This document shows, piece after piece, positions 1 to 6,419 of a stretch of 7,919 bases of DNA. The first letter of the stretch is position 1, and each line of letters opens with the position of its first letter. The notes beneath the pieces are model-generated. The model worked only from the letters and a program-made list of their open reading frames with translations, did not search any database and was not told where the DNA came from. A program made the translations under genes and the position numbers. This DNA comes from Flavobacteriaceae bacterium (GTDB taxonomy: Bacteria > Bacteroidota > Bacteroidia > Flavobacteriales > Flavobacteriaceae): NCBI GenBank assembly GCA_030613745.1, contig JAUWLK010000119.1, forward strand, positions 1 to 7,919. Direction: 5' to 3'.

Positions 1-155
1 CAGGAATAAACATCGAAGAATTTGCTAAAATTATTTTAAAAATATCTGAGTTATTACAAATTGCTCCTGAAATAGCAGAATTAGATATCAATCCGCTCTT
101 GGCTTTTGAAGATGAAATTATTGCTGTAGATGCTAGAATTAAAATTGAAAAATGA
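1..155 (+). CDS. C-terminal end of ATP-grasp acyl-CoA synthetase (ADP-forming acetate-CoA ligase type), partial
   Basis: The gene enters from the left edge. The first whole codon is at base 3, and 50 codons are visible before the TGA at 153-155. The fragment ends with the pattern ELDINPLLA followed by an acidic turn and IIAVDARI. This matches the C-terminus of the ATP-grasp beta domain of NDP-forming acyl-CoA synthetases, where E-x-D-x-NP and VDAR are strongly conserved. Family members interconvert acetate or other acyl groups, CoA and ATP with acyl-CoA, ADP and phosphate in the cytoplasm. Only the tail is visible, so the acyl substrate cannot be told, nor whether the protein is a fused alpha-beta chain, a separate beta subunit, or a Pat-type fusion with an acetyltransferase domain. 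It converges on the minus-strand glycosyltransferase gene 30 bp away. Confidence 0.8.
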   Translation, partial: GINIEEFAKIILKISELLQIAPEIAELDINPLLAFEDEIIAVDARIKIEK

Positions 156-161
156 ACAAGA

Positions 162-182
162 AGTAAGGAGTAAAGAGTAAGG
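162..182. repeat. Three tandem heptads, AGTAAGG / AGTAAAG / AGTAAGG
   Basis: Three back-to-back 7-bp units differ at one base. They sit in the 30-bp gap between two convergent genes. No GC-rich hairpin is visible here that would serve as a bidirectional terminator. Simple AGTAAG-type repeats are a plausible slippage product; no function is evident. Confidence 0.7.
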
Positions 183-185
183 AAA

Positions 186-1313
186 TTAAAATTTAACTAC
201 TTCTCCTCTACTAGTTGAAGAGTCACTTCCAATATAAAAATTTGTGTGTTTTGGTATAATTCTTTTGGAAATATTTTCAAGTTCCAATAATTGAAATTTT
301 TTGATAATCTCTTTATAAGGCATAAATACGCTATCAAAAATAATCGTGTCAAAATCAGCAATATTTAATGGAATACTATTACTTATTTGTGCTTTTTCAG
401 TTTGTAGTTTGTGTTTTATTTTATTGAAAATTTCTTGATTATCACCTATAAATAATATTCTACTTTTAATTCGATTATTATCGGATTCACTCTTTTCTTT
501 AGATAATGTAATTGATTTAAAAATAGTCAGTGTTTTAATTCCCATATACATCATTAAATTATAAAATGGGTTTACCTTAAAATGCTTTTTATAAAATATT
601 CGCATGGCTCCATAAAAATGTTTGAGATAAGAAATATCTTTTACAGTACTTTCACCTTTATAATGAATTATTGTAGTTGACCCAAAGTAATAATTTTGAT
701 AACCTTTATTTAACAGTTTATAACTCAAATCAATATCTTCTCCGTACATAAAATAATCTTCATCAAAACCACCAATCGATTGATATACTTTTCTTTTTAA
801 CAACATAAATGCACCAGTTAAAATTTCAACCTCAGCATTTTTATTTAAAGGAAGATAATTGGCATAATAATTTTTTGAATTCCCTCTAATTTTTTGATTT
901 GCAATTCTTATAGTTGGAACATTACGTTTACTCTCAGGCAAAAAATTTCCGGTTCCATCAATTAATTTTACACCTATAGCTCCCAAGTTTTTTTGTATTT
1001 CAGCAAAATGTAAAATTTTATCAAAAGTATCTTCGGAAACAATAGTATCTGGATTTAATATTAAAATATACTCTCCATTTGCTTTATCTACTCCTTGATT
1101 ATTTGCTTTTGAAAAACCAAGGTTATTTTTATTTGATATCCATTTTATATCAGTAAATTTTTTGGATATCATTTCATAAGTACCATCAGTAGAATTATTA
1201 TCAACAACTATAATTTCAGCAACAATATTTTTACAAGCTTCTTGTACACTCAACAAACATTGTTCTAAAAAATTGGATACATTATAACTGACAATAATAA
1301 TGGATAACTTCAT
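186..1313 (-). CDS. Family 2 glycosyltransferase (rhamnosyltransferase-like) with extra C-terminal domain
   Basis: This 375-aa protein probably transfers an activated sugar to a cell-surface polysaccharide or glycolipid at the cytoplasmic face of the membrane. The N-terminal GT-A fold is clear: LSIIIVSYN at residues 3-11, VDNNSTDGT at 37-45, the metal and nucleotide-sugar motif NPD at 87-89 (the DXD equivalent in this subfamily), and GGFDEDYFMYGEDIDL at 181-196 with the acidic ED pair expected to supply the catalytic base. Residues 250-270 are a hydrophobic or amphipathic stretch that may touch the membrane. Residues 284-375 form an additional alpha/beta segment that starts RILFIGDN and ends with IGSDSSTSRGEVVKF. 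I recognise no named domain in that tail. The ATG is the natural start because the GT-A first strand begins at residue 3. It is a single gene, convergent with the acyl-CoA synthetase and divergent from the methyltransferase. The sugar donor and acceptor cannot be predicted. Confidence 0.88.
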   Translation of the reverse strand: MKLSIIIVSYNVSNFLEQCLLSVQEACKNIVAEIIVVDNNSTDGTYEMISKKFTDIKWISNKNNLGFSKANNQGVDKANGEYILILNPDTIVSEDTFDKILHFAEIQKNLGAIGVKLIDGTGNFLPESKRNVPTIRIANQKIRGNSKNYYANYLPLNKNAEVEILTGAFMLLKRKVYQSIGGFDEDYFMYGEDIDLSYKLLNKGYQNYYFGSTTIIHYKGESTVKDISYLKHFYGAMRIFYKKHFKVNPFYNLMMYMGIKTLTIFKSITLSKEKSESDNNRIKSRILFIGDNQEIFNKIKHKLQTEKAQISNSIPLNIADFDTIIFDSVFMPYKEIIKKFQLLELENISKRIIPKHTNFYIGSDSSTSRGEVVKF

Positions 1314-1429
1314 TAAAACGACTTTAATTTTTTATAAAAATATTGCTTTTTAAATTAAATAAGCTCTGTATTAATAAAATTGATTTTTAAAAATTAAAAA
1401 GTGTAAATTTAACCATCAAAAATATAGTA

Positions 1430-1437
1430 CAAAGTTA
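1430..1437 (-). promoter_or_regulatory. Possible -7 promoter box (TAACTTTG) for the glycosyltransferase gene
   Basis: Read on the minus strand, this octamer is TAACTTTG, which fits the Bacteroidota -7 consensus TAnnTTTG. It lies 117 bp upstream of the glycosyltransferase ATG in a 199-bp AT-rich divergent intergenic region. No TTTG-like -33 box is seen at the usual spacing of about 19 bp, so the call rests on the -7 element only. The rest of 1314-1512 shows no other gene or clear structure apart from the repeat at 1484-1500. Confidence 0.3.
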
Positions 1438-1483
1438 TGCTATCAAGAAAAGTAATTATGATAAATGAATATAATTGTTTTAA

Positions 1484-1500
1484 TATAACGAGTTGGCAAG
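1484..1500 (+). repeat. Repeat TATAACGAGTTGGCAAG ahead of the methyltransferase gene
   Basis: This 17-bp element resembles the one at 6385-6403 (TATAACAAGTTAGTGGCAA). The two share TATAAC, then R-AGTT, then GGCAA, and differ by a 3-base AGT insertion and one substitution. Both start about 30 bp upstream of a plus-strand start codon (29 and 35 bp). The shared placement suggests a common junction sequence at the head of inserted gene units. With only two divergent copies in view, chance similarity in AT-rich DNA cannot be excluded. Confidence 0.45.
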
Positions 1501-1512
1501 CATAAAAGAAAT

Positions 1513-2298
1513 ATGGACAATGCAACTACAAAATGGAATACTAAACTTTATAATGATAAACATTCATTTGTTTACAATTACGGAGAAGAATTAATCAACT
1601 TACTTGACCCAAAGAAAAATGAACGTATTTTAGATTTAGGATGTGGTTCTGGTCAACTGACTTCTAAAATTAATGAATTAGTAAAAGAAATCATTGGTAT
1701 AGACATATCACCAGAAATGATACAAGATGCTAAATCAAAATTCAAAAACATAGACTTTCAAGTTGCAGATGCTTCAAGTTTCAGGTTTAAGGAAAAATTT
1801 GATGCAATTTTCTCAAATGCAACACTTCATTGGGTAACAAACTACAAAAGTGCTATAAAATGTATGTTTGAAAATTTAAAATCTAACGGAAAAATTGTAC
1901 TTGAATTTGGTGGAAAAGGAAATGTACAAACTATTGTTAATCAACTAAGAGATTCTTTAGCAAATAGAGGATATTTAGAACAATCAAAATTACAATTATG
2001 GTATTTCCCTTCTATTGCAGAATATTCAACTGAACTTGAGTCTGTAGGATTTAGAGTAATTATGGCTCAACATTTTGACAGACCTACAGAATTAGCTGAT
2101 GAAAATTCTGGAATAAAAGATTGGATTTCTATGTTCGGGGAGAGTTTTCTTAAGAATGTTATGCCTAAACATATTGAGGAAATAAAAAATGAAGTACAAG
2201 AAATGATAAAATCAGATTGTCTTAAAAATGGAAAATGGTTTGCCGATTATAAAAGAATTCGAATTATTGCTATTAAAGAAGATAAAAACGCATGCTAA
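1513..2298 (+). CDS. Class I SAM-dependent methyltransferase, trans-aconitate 2-methyltransferase-like
   Basis: The product is a 261-aa cytoplasmic enzyme that transfers a methyl group from S-adenosylmethionine. The Rossmann fold signature is complete: motif I ILDLGCGSG at residues 39-47, the acidic ribose-binding position in IGIDISPEM (D64) at 61-69, motif II/III VADASSF at 84-90, and motif IV FDAIFSNATLHWV at 96-108. The length, the W-x(4)-Y start and the SNATLHW motif most resemble the Tam family (trans-aconitate 2-methyltransferase). These features are shared by many small-molecule methyltransferases, so the substrate is left open. The start at 1513 is preceded by a purine-rich AAAAGAAA. 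It is the first of four plus-strand genes, 53 bp ahead of the racemase. Co-transcription is likely but not proven. Confidence 0.85.
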   Translation: MDNATTKWNTKLYNDKHSFVYNYGEELINLLDPKKNERILDLGCGSGQLTSKINELVKEIIGIDISPEMIQDAKSKFKNIDFQVADASSFRFKEKFDAIFSNATLHWVTNYKSAIKCMFENLKSNGKIVLEFGGKGNVQTIVNQLRDSLANRGYLEQSKLQLWYFPSIAEYSTELESVGFRVIMAQHFDRPTELADENSGIKDWISMFGESFLKNVMPKHIEEIKNEVQEMIKSDCLKNGKWFADYKRIRIIAIKEDKNAC

Positions 2299-2351
2299 TA
2301 ATTGATATAAAACATATAAAGAATAGTATAATTTAGTTAAAATAAATATTA

Positions 2352-3104
2352 ATGATTGGTATTGTTGGTGGAATAGGCCCATTTGCTGGAATAGATTTAC
2401 TTAAAAAAGTATTTAATAATACTTTGGCAAATAGTGATCAGGAACATCTTGACACAGTATTATTATCTATGTCTTCAAAAATTGAAGACCGTACACAGTA
2501 CCTAATTGGTAAAGTAAAGATTAACCCCGGACTTGCTATTGTAGAAGTTCTTCTTCAACTAGAAAAAACAGGAGCTACAATTGCAGGAATCCCTTGTAAC
2601 ACAGCTCATTCAGAAAAAATATTTAATGTCATTCAGCTTGGATTAGAAAAAGCCAAAAGTAATATTAAGGTTTTAAACATGATTGATGAAACAGTTTTTT
2701 TTATTGCACGTAACTATACAAATATTACTAAAGTTGGAGTGTTATCAACTACAGGAACATATAATAGCAATATATACCCTTCATCATTAAGGTCAAAAGG
2801 TTATGAGGTAATAGTACCTTCACAAGAAATGCAGGAAAATTTAATTCATCCCGCAATTTACCATCCAGTCTATGGTATCAAAGCGGAATCAAACCTTATT
2901 CATCCACAAGCAAGGGAAAACTTATTAAAGGGTATCTCCTATTTAAAAGAACAAGGTGCACAAGCTGTAATTCTTGGTTGCACAGAAATACCACTAGTTA
3001 TCAAAGAACCAAAAATCAATGATTTAATCACAATAGACCCCACTAATGTTCTTGCAAGAGCACTGATTTATAAAGAAAATCCCAAAAAATTAAAGCCACT
3101 TTAA
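2352..3104 (+). CDS. Aspartate/glutamate racemase-family amino acid racemase
   Basis: The product is a 250-aa cytoplasmic, cofactor-independent racemase. It opens with MIGIVGGIGPFAG, the glycine-rich phosphate/carboxylate loop of the Asp/Glu racemase family. The two catalytic cysteines are both present: C82 in IPCNTAH and C210 in ILGCTEIPLV. This pair deprotonates and reprotonates the alpha-carbon from opposite faces, so the enzyme should be active. The length is normal for the family (about 230-250 aa). Aspartate racemase, broad-specificity YgeA/RacX-like racemase, or a hydantoin/maleate-type relative are all possible, and sequence alone does not fix the substrate. The gene ends 9 bp before the P1 peptidase gene, which points to one transcript and perhaps a related metabolic role. 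The AATAAATATTA before the ATG has no strong Shine-Dalgarno, as is usual in Bacteroidota. Confidence 0.88.
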   Translation: MIGIVGGIGPFAGIDLLKKVFNNTLANSDQEHLDTVLLSMSSKIEDRTQYLIGKVKINPGLAIVEVLLQLEKTGATIAGIPCNTAHSEKIFNVIQLGLEKAKSNIKVLNMIDETVFFIARNYTNITKVGVLSTTGTYNSNIYPSSLRSKGYEVIVPSQEMQENLIHPAIYHPVYGIKAESNLIHPQARENLLKGISYLKEQGAQAVILGCTEIPLVIKEPKINDLITIDPTNVLARALIYKENPKKLKPL

Positions 3105-3113
3105 TAATTTATT

Positions 3114-4274
3114 ATGTCTAAAATTCTAATTGCACTTTTTACTCTCTTAATTTTTTTCTCTCATAGTCAAGCCCAAAACCGATCAAGAGCTAGAGAACTA
3201 GGTATAGAACCAGGTATTCTTAACCCTGATAGATGGAATGCTATTACTGATGTAGAAGGAGTTTCAGTTGGTCAAAAAACCCTTGTAGTGGGAGATTCAA
3301 TTCGTACAGGAGTAACAGTAATCATTCCACATCAAGGAAATTTATTTCAAGAAAAAGTACCTGCTGCTGTGTTTGTAGGAAATGGGTTTGGTAAAGCAAT
3401 CGGATTCACTCAAATAGAAGAGCTGGGTAATATAGAAACACCAATTGCTTTAACCAACACACTCAATGCATTTTTAGTTGCTAATGCTTTGGTAGATTAC
3501 ACATTGTCAATTCCTGAAAATGCTACTATTAGGTCTGTTAATCCTGTTGTAGGTGAAACCAACGATGGCTGGCTCAATGATATTAGAGGGCGTCATGTTA
3601 AGAACCAAGATGTTCAAGAGGCAATAAAATTTGCTAGCACAGAAACTGTTGAAGAAGGAAATGTAGGTGCAGGAACCGGAACAAGATGTTTGGGTTTTAA
3701 AGGAGGTATTGGAACTTCTTCTCGTGTGCTTCCAAAAGAAAAAGGTGGTTATACCGTAGGTGTTCTTGTTCAAACAAATTTTGGAGGAATTCTTACCATA
3801 AATGGCGCTCCTGTGGGTGAAGAATTAAACAATTTTTATATGGCGGAAGATGTTCCTTATGTAGTAGATGGTTCGTGCATGATTGTAATTGCTACTGATG
3901 CACCATTATCAGCCAGAAACTTAAAACGTCTTGCTAAACGATCTTTTTTAGCCTTTGGCAAAGTAGGCTCTTTTTCATCCAATGGCAGTGGTGATTACAG
4001 TATTGCCTTTAGTACACATCCAAAACTTCGTATACCTTACAACTCCACTGAAAAAGAAAAAATAATTATTGATGTTCCTAATGACTATATGTCTCCTCTT
4101 TTTCTTGCAGTAGTTGAAGCTACAGAAGAGGCTATTTATAATTCCCTGTTTATGGCAACAGACATGAAAGGACAAAATGGAAGAACTATGAAAGCGCTAC
4201 CTATTATTAAAACACTCAAAATAATGGACAAGTATAAAGCTCGTAAAAAAAAATTGCTCAATTATATTGAATAG
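3114..4274 (+). CDS. Exported P1-family peptidase (DmpA/BapA-type, MEROPS S58 aminopeptidase)
   Basis: This 386-aa N-terminal-nucleophile hydrolase begins with a signal peptide: a hydrophobic core LIALFTLLIFF and an SQA-type cleavage site near residue 20, so the mature enzyme should act outside the cytoplasm. Family members (DmpA, BapA) remove N-terminal amino acids from peptides. Some act on D-amino acid amides or esters, others on beta-alanyl dipeptides. Conserved blocks are visible: NAITDVEGVSVG at residues 42-53, GNVGAGTGTRCLGFKGGIGT at 182-201 and the maturation site NGSGDYSIAFST at 290-301. By homology the chain should cut itself between G291 and S292, and S292 then becomes the nucleophile of the beta subunit. 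All landmark residues are intact. It follows the racemase gene by 9 bp and is 116 bp ahead of a serine hydrolase lipoprotein. Whether it prefers L-, D- or beta-amino acids cannot be read from sequence. Confidence 0.92.
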   Translation: MSKILIALFTLLIFFSHSQAQNRSRARELGIEPGILNPDRWNAITDVEGVSVGQKTLVVGDSIRTGVTVIIPHQGNLFQEKVPAAVFVGNGFGKAIGFTQIEELGNIETPIALTNTLNAFLVANALVDYTLSIPENATIRSVNPVVGETNDGWLNDIRGRHVKNQDVQEAIKFASTETVEEGNVGAGTGTRCLGFKGGIGTSSRVLPKEKGGYTVGVLVQTNFGGILTINGAPVGEELNNFYMAEDVPYVVDGSCMIVIATDAPLSARNLKRLAKRSFLAFGKVGSFSSNGSGDYSIAFSTHPKLRIPYNSTEKEKIIIDVPNDYMSPLFLAVVEATEEAIYNSLFMATDMKGQNGRTMKALPIIKTLKIMDKYKARKKKLLNYIE

Positions 4275-4390
4275 AAAAATTAAACTTACTTTAGAAATTA
4301 ATAACAAACATCAGAAAATTTCAATTTCAAATCCAAAGCAAACTATAACAAAAAAATTAAGTACTAAGCAAAATTAAAATCAAGAAAATT

Positions 4391-5983
4391 ATGAACAAAT
4401 ATCCTATTTACTATCTTTTTATTATATTCTTGATGTCTTGTGATTTTCAGACATCTACTACTCAAGATACAAAACTTACTATCCAAACTTTCTCAGACTC
4501 ATTTCAACCATCTGTATTTGATAATAACGACCGGATACAAAGGGTAAAAGACCTAGCACCTGCACTACAAAAACTGATTGAAGAATATGCAATTGCAAGA
4601 AAAATACCCGGCATAGCTTATGGTATTGTTGTAGATGATTCATTAGTTATTGCTTCAGCTACAGGGCTAATCAATCTTGACACCAAGCTATCTGCTTCCA
4701 AAAATTCATCCTTTCGTATTGCTTCGATGACCAAAAGTTTTACAGCCATGGCTATATTGAAATTACGAGATGAAGGAAAACTAAGTCTTAATGATCCCGT
4801 TGCTAATTACATCCCAGAAATGGCTAACCTGAATTATTTAACCAGTGATGCTCCTATGATTGATATAGAAAACCTGTTAACTATGACAACCGGATTTCCA
4901 GAAGATAATCCGTGGGGAGATCGACAACTTGATGAAACTGATCAAATGCTTATCGATTTGATTGCACAAGGCGTATCGTTTTCTAATGTTCCATCTTTTC
5001 AATTTGAGTACAGTAATACAGGCTATGCACTACTCGGTAATGTTATTTCTCGTGTTTCAGGTATGCCTTATCAGGAATATATCAAAAAGAATATCTTACA
5101 ACCATTGGGTATGGAACATACCTACTGGGAATACTCAAATATTAACACAGAACAATTGGTACTTGGCTATCGATGGGAAGATGAACAATGGAAGAAAGAA
5201 CCACTACTTCATGATGGTTCTTTTGGCGCAATGGGCGGGTTAATAACTTCCATTGAAGATTTTAGTAAATATGTTAGTTTTCACTTATCAGCATGGCCTC
5301 CCAGGAGTGGTAAAGATAACGGGCTAATTAAACGAAGTGCTTTACGGGAAATGCATACACCACAATTTACCAGTTTATATGCAAATGCCAAGAACTTTAA
5401 TGGTGAGCCATGCGCTGCCATGTCAGGATATGGATATGGACTGGGTATCTCAAAAGATTGTGAAAAAATTACCAGAATTCGACATGGAGGAGCGCTTCCT
5501 GGTTTTGGCAGTAATTACATTTTTTATCCTGAATATGGAGTTGGTATTATGGCTTTTGGCAACCTTACATATACAGGCCCTCTACCTTCAAAAGAAATTG
5601 AAAAACTACTTTTTGAAACGGCCAAGTTACTGCCTCGAAAACTCCCTGTATCCGATATACTGAAACAACGTAAGGAACAAGTAGCCAAATTAATTCAGAC
5701 ATGGGACTCAAACCTAGAAGCAGATATACTGGCAGAAAATTTTTATATGGATCAGTCTCGTAAACATCGTATGTCACAAGTGCAGGAAATACTGAAAAAA
5801 GCAGGAGCAATCCAAAAAATTAATAAAATTGATCCATACAATCAGTTGCGAGGTGTTTTTGAAATACAAGCTAAAAATGGTATAATTCGTGTTTACTTTA
5901 CCCTAAGCCCAGAGAACAATCCAAAAGTGCAAAACTTAGATATTTCATTTAAGTCAAATAAAACTGAGGCAAAAGGTATTTGA
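4391..5983 (+). CDS. Class C beta-lactamase-family serine hydrolase, lipoprotein
   Basis: This 530-aa protein has a lipoprotein signal peptide ending in LMSC, with C17 as the lipidated residue, so it should be anchored in the envelope. The penicillin-binding-fold active site is complete: S-M-T-K at 112-115 (nucleophile S112, K115), Y-S-N at 207-209 and HGG at 365-367 in place of the KTG motif. The HxG variant is typical of esterases, D-aminopeptidases and peptide hydrolases of this family rather than true beta-lactamases. Residues of about 420-530 form a separate C-terminal alpha+beta domain often found on such hydrolases; its role is unclear. The likely substrate is an ester, amide or D-amino acid peptide rather than an antibiotic, but this is inference. 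It lies 116 bp after the P1 peptidase gene, in an AT-rich gap with no clear terminator, so it may share that transcript or have its own weak promoter. Confidence 0.88.
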   Translation: MNKYPIYYLFIIFLMSCDFQTSTTQDTKLTIQTFSDSFQPSVFDNNDRIQRVKDLAPALQKLIEEYAIARKIPGIAYGIVVDDSLVIASATGLINLDTKLSASKNSSFRIASMTKSFTAMAILKLRDEGKLSLNDPVANYIPEMANLNYLTSDAPMIDIENLLTMTTGFPEDNPWGDRQLDETDQMLIDLIAQGVSFSNVPSFQFEYSNTGYALLGNVISRVSGMPYQEYIKKNILQPLGMEHTYWEYSNINTEQLVLGYRWEDEQWKKEPLLHDGSFGAMGGLITSIEDFSKYVSFHLSAWPPRSGKDNGLIKRSALREMHTPQFTSLYANAKNFNGEPCAAMSGYGYGLGISKDCEKITRIRHGGALPGFGSNYIFYPEYGVGIMAFGNLTYTGPLPSKEIEKLLFETAKLLPRKLPVSDILKQRKEQVAKLIQTWDSNLEADILAENFYMDQSRKHRMSQVQEILKKAGAIQKINKIDPYNQLRGVFEIQAKNGIIRVYFTLSPENNPKVQNLDISFKSNKTEAKGI

Positions 5984-6027
5984 TTTTAATAAAAATGAAA
6001 ACACCACTAATAATGTAAAAGCAACAA

Positions 6028-6304
6028 GTTGATTATGTATTTATTGTTTCATGATGGAATCGAATTTACAAGTGTAGAAATAAATCAACTAAAGAGCAAA
6101 GCAAATGGCGGAACCCGATTAGTAATATCATATATATCAATTGGTGAAGCTGAAGAATATAGATACTATTGGAATAGTAACTGGAATAAAGAATAGCAAA
6201 ATATTATATATGGAAATGGTAATTCCTATTTAAAAAAAGTATTAATCGCAAATTTTGATGGGGTTTATCTTGATATTATTGATGCTTTTGAGTTTTATGA
6301 ATAA
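6028..6304 (+). pseudogene. Remnant of a GH114/TM1410-type glycosidase (endo-alpha-1,4-polygalactosaminidase family)
   Basis: Conceptual translation gives VDYVFIVS (6028-6051) followed by a stop, and then, in another frame, DGIEFTSVEINQLKSK. That frame continues into LVISYISIGEAEEYRYYW up to a TAG at 6194-6196. After the TAG, the same frame reads SYLKKVLIANFDGVYLDIIDAFEFYE and ends at TAA 6302-6304. The SIGEAExYRxYW and FDGVYLDxIDA blocks are the two hallmark motifs of the GH114 (TM1410) family, in the right order. In intact enzymes I expect roughly 20-30 more residues between them plus N- and C-terminal extensions. The copy therefore has a frameshift near 6050, an in-frame stop, an internal deletion and lost ends, and cannot make an active enzyme. 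A 53-codon ATG-initiated piece (6035-6196) is open but is only part of the domain. It accounts for most of the 436-bp space between the serine hydrolase and HEPN genes. Confidence 0.75.
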
Positions 6305-6370
6305 AGAAAAAACAATACCAAAATTAGAGTAAAACTAATGTTATCCCAAAAAAACAATAGGTTAAATGTT

Positions 6371-6378
6371 TATATTTG
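6371..6378 (+). promoter_or_regulatory. -7 promoter box TATATTTG for the HEPN gene
   Basis: TATATTTG is an exact match to the Bacteroidota -7 consensus TAnnTTTG. Transcription would start near 6384-6388, at the left end of the TATAAC repeat and about 35 nt ahead of the ATG at 6420. A clear TTTG/TTG -33 box is not seen in the A-rich stretch about 19 bp upstream. The HEPN gene thus probably has its own promoter, independent of the serine hydrolase. Confidence 0.45.
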
Positions 6379-6384
6379 TATGTC

Positions 6385-6405
6385 TATAACAAGTTAGTGG
6401 CAAAC
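6385..6405 (+). repeat. Left boundary repeat of the HEPN cassette (contains TTAGTGGC)
   Basis: The element reads TATAACAAGTTAGTGGCAA and a few further bases. Its TTAGTGGC (6394-6401) is the exact inverse complement of GCCACTAA at 7817-7824, just after the HEPN stop codon, so the gene is bracketed by 8-bp inverted ends. It also resembles the repeat at 1484-1500. It lies in the predicted 5' untranslated leader. Confidence 0.55.
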
Positions 6406-6419
6406 TCTGAAAAAAACTT

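Noticed and set aside
1513..2298. Firm naming of the methyltransferase as tam
   Set aside because: The Tam-like motifs are shared with many small-molecule methyltransferases and the gene context gives no support for aconitate metabolism.
3507..4175. Minus-strand open frames (3507-3773 and 3975-4175) inside the P1 peptidase gene
   Set aside because: They lie antisense to a gene with full family motifs, are rich in Phe/Tyr/Cys/Asn as expected for shadow frames, and resemble no protein I know.
4275..4390. A transcription terminator or promoter between the P1 peptidase and serine hydrolase genes
   Set aside because: No GC-rich stem followed by a T tract and no TAnnTTTG box is present. TACTTTAG is only a partial match.
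4962..5810. Open frames at 4962-5243 and 5337-5663 (plus) and 5565-5810 (minus) within the serine hydrolase gene
   Set aside because: The main frame is continuous with all catalytic motifs. These alternatives overlap it entirely and show no domain or start signal.
6035..6196. An intact small gene of 53 codons
   Set aside because: The translation is clearly a slice of the GH114 family, and the family's next block continues in frame after the TAG, so it is better read as part of a pseudogene.
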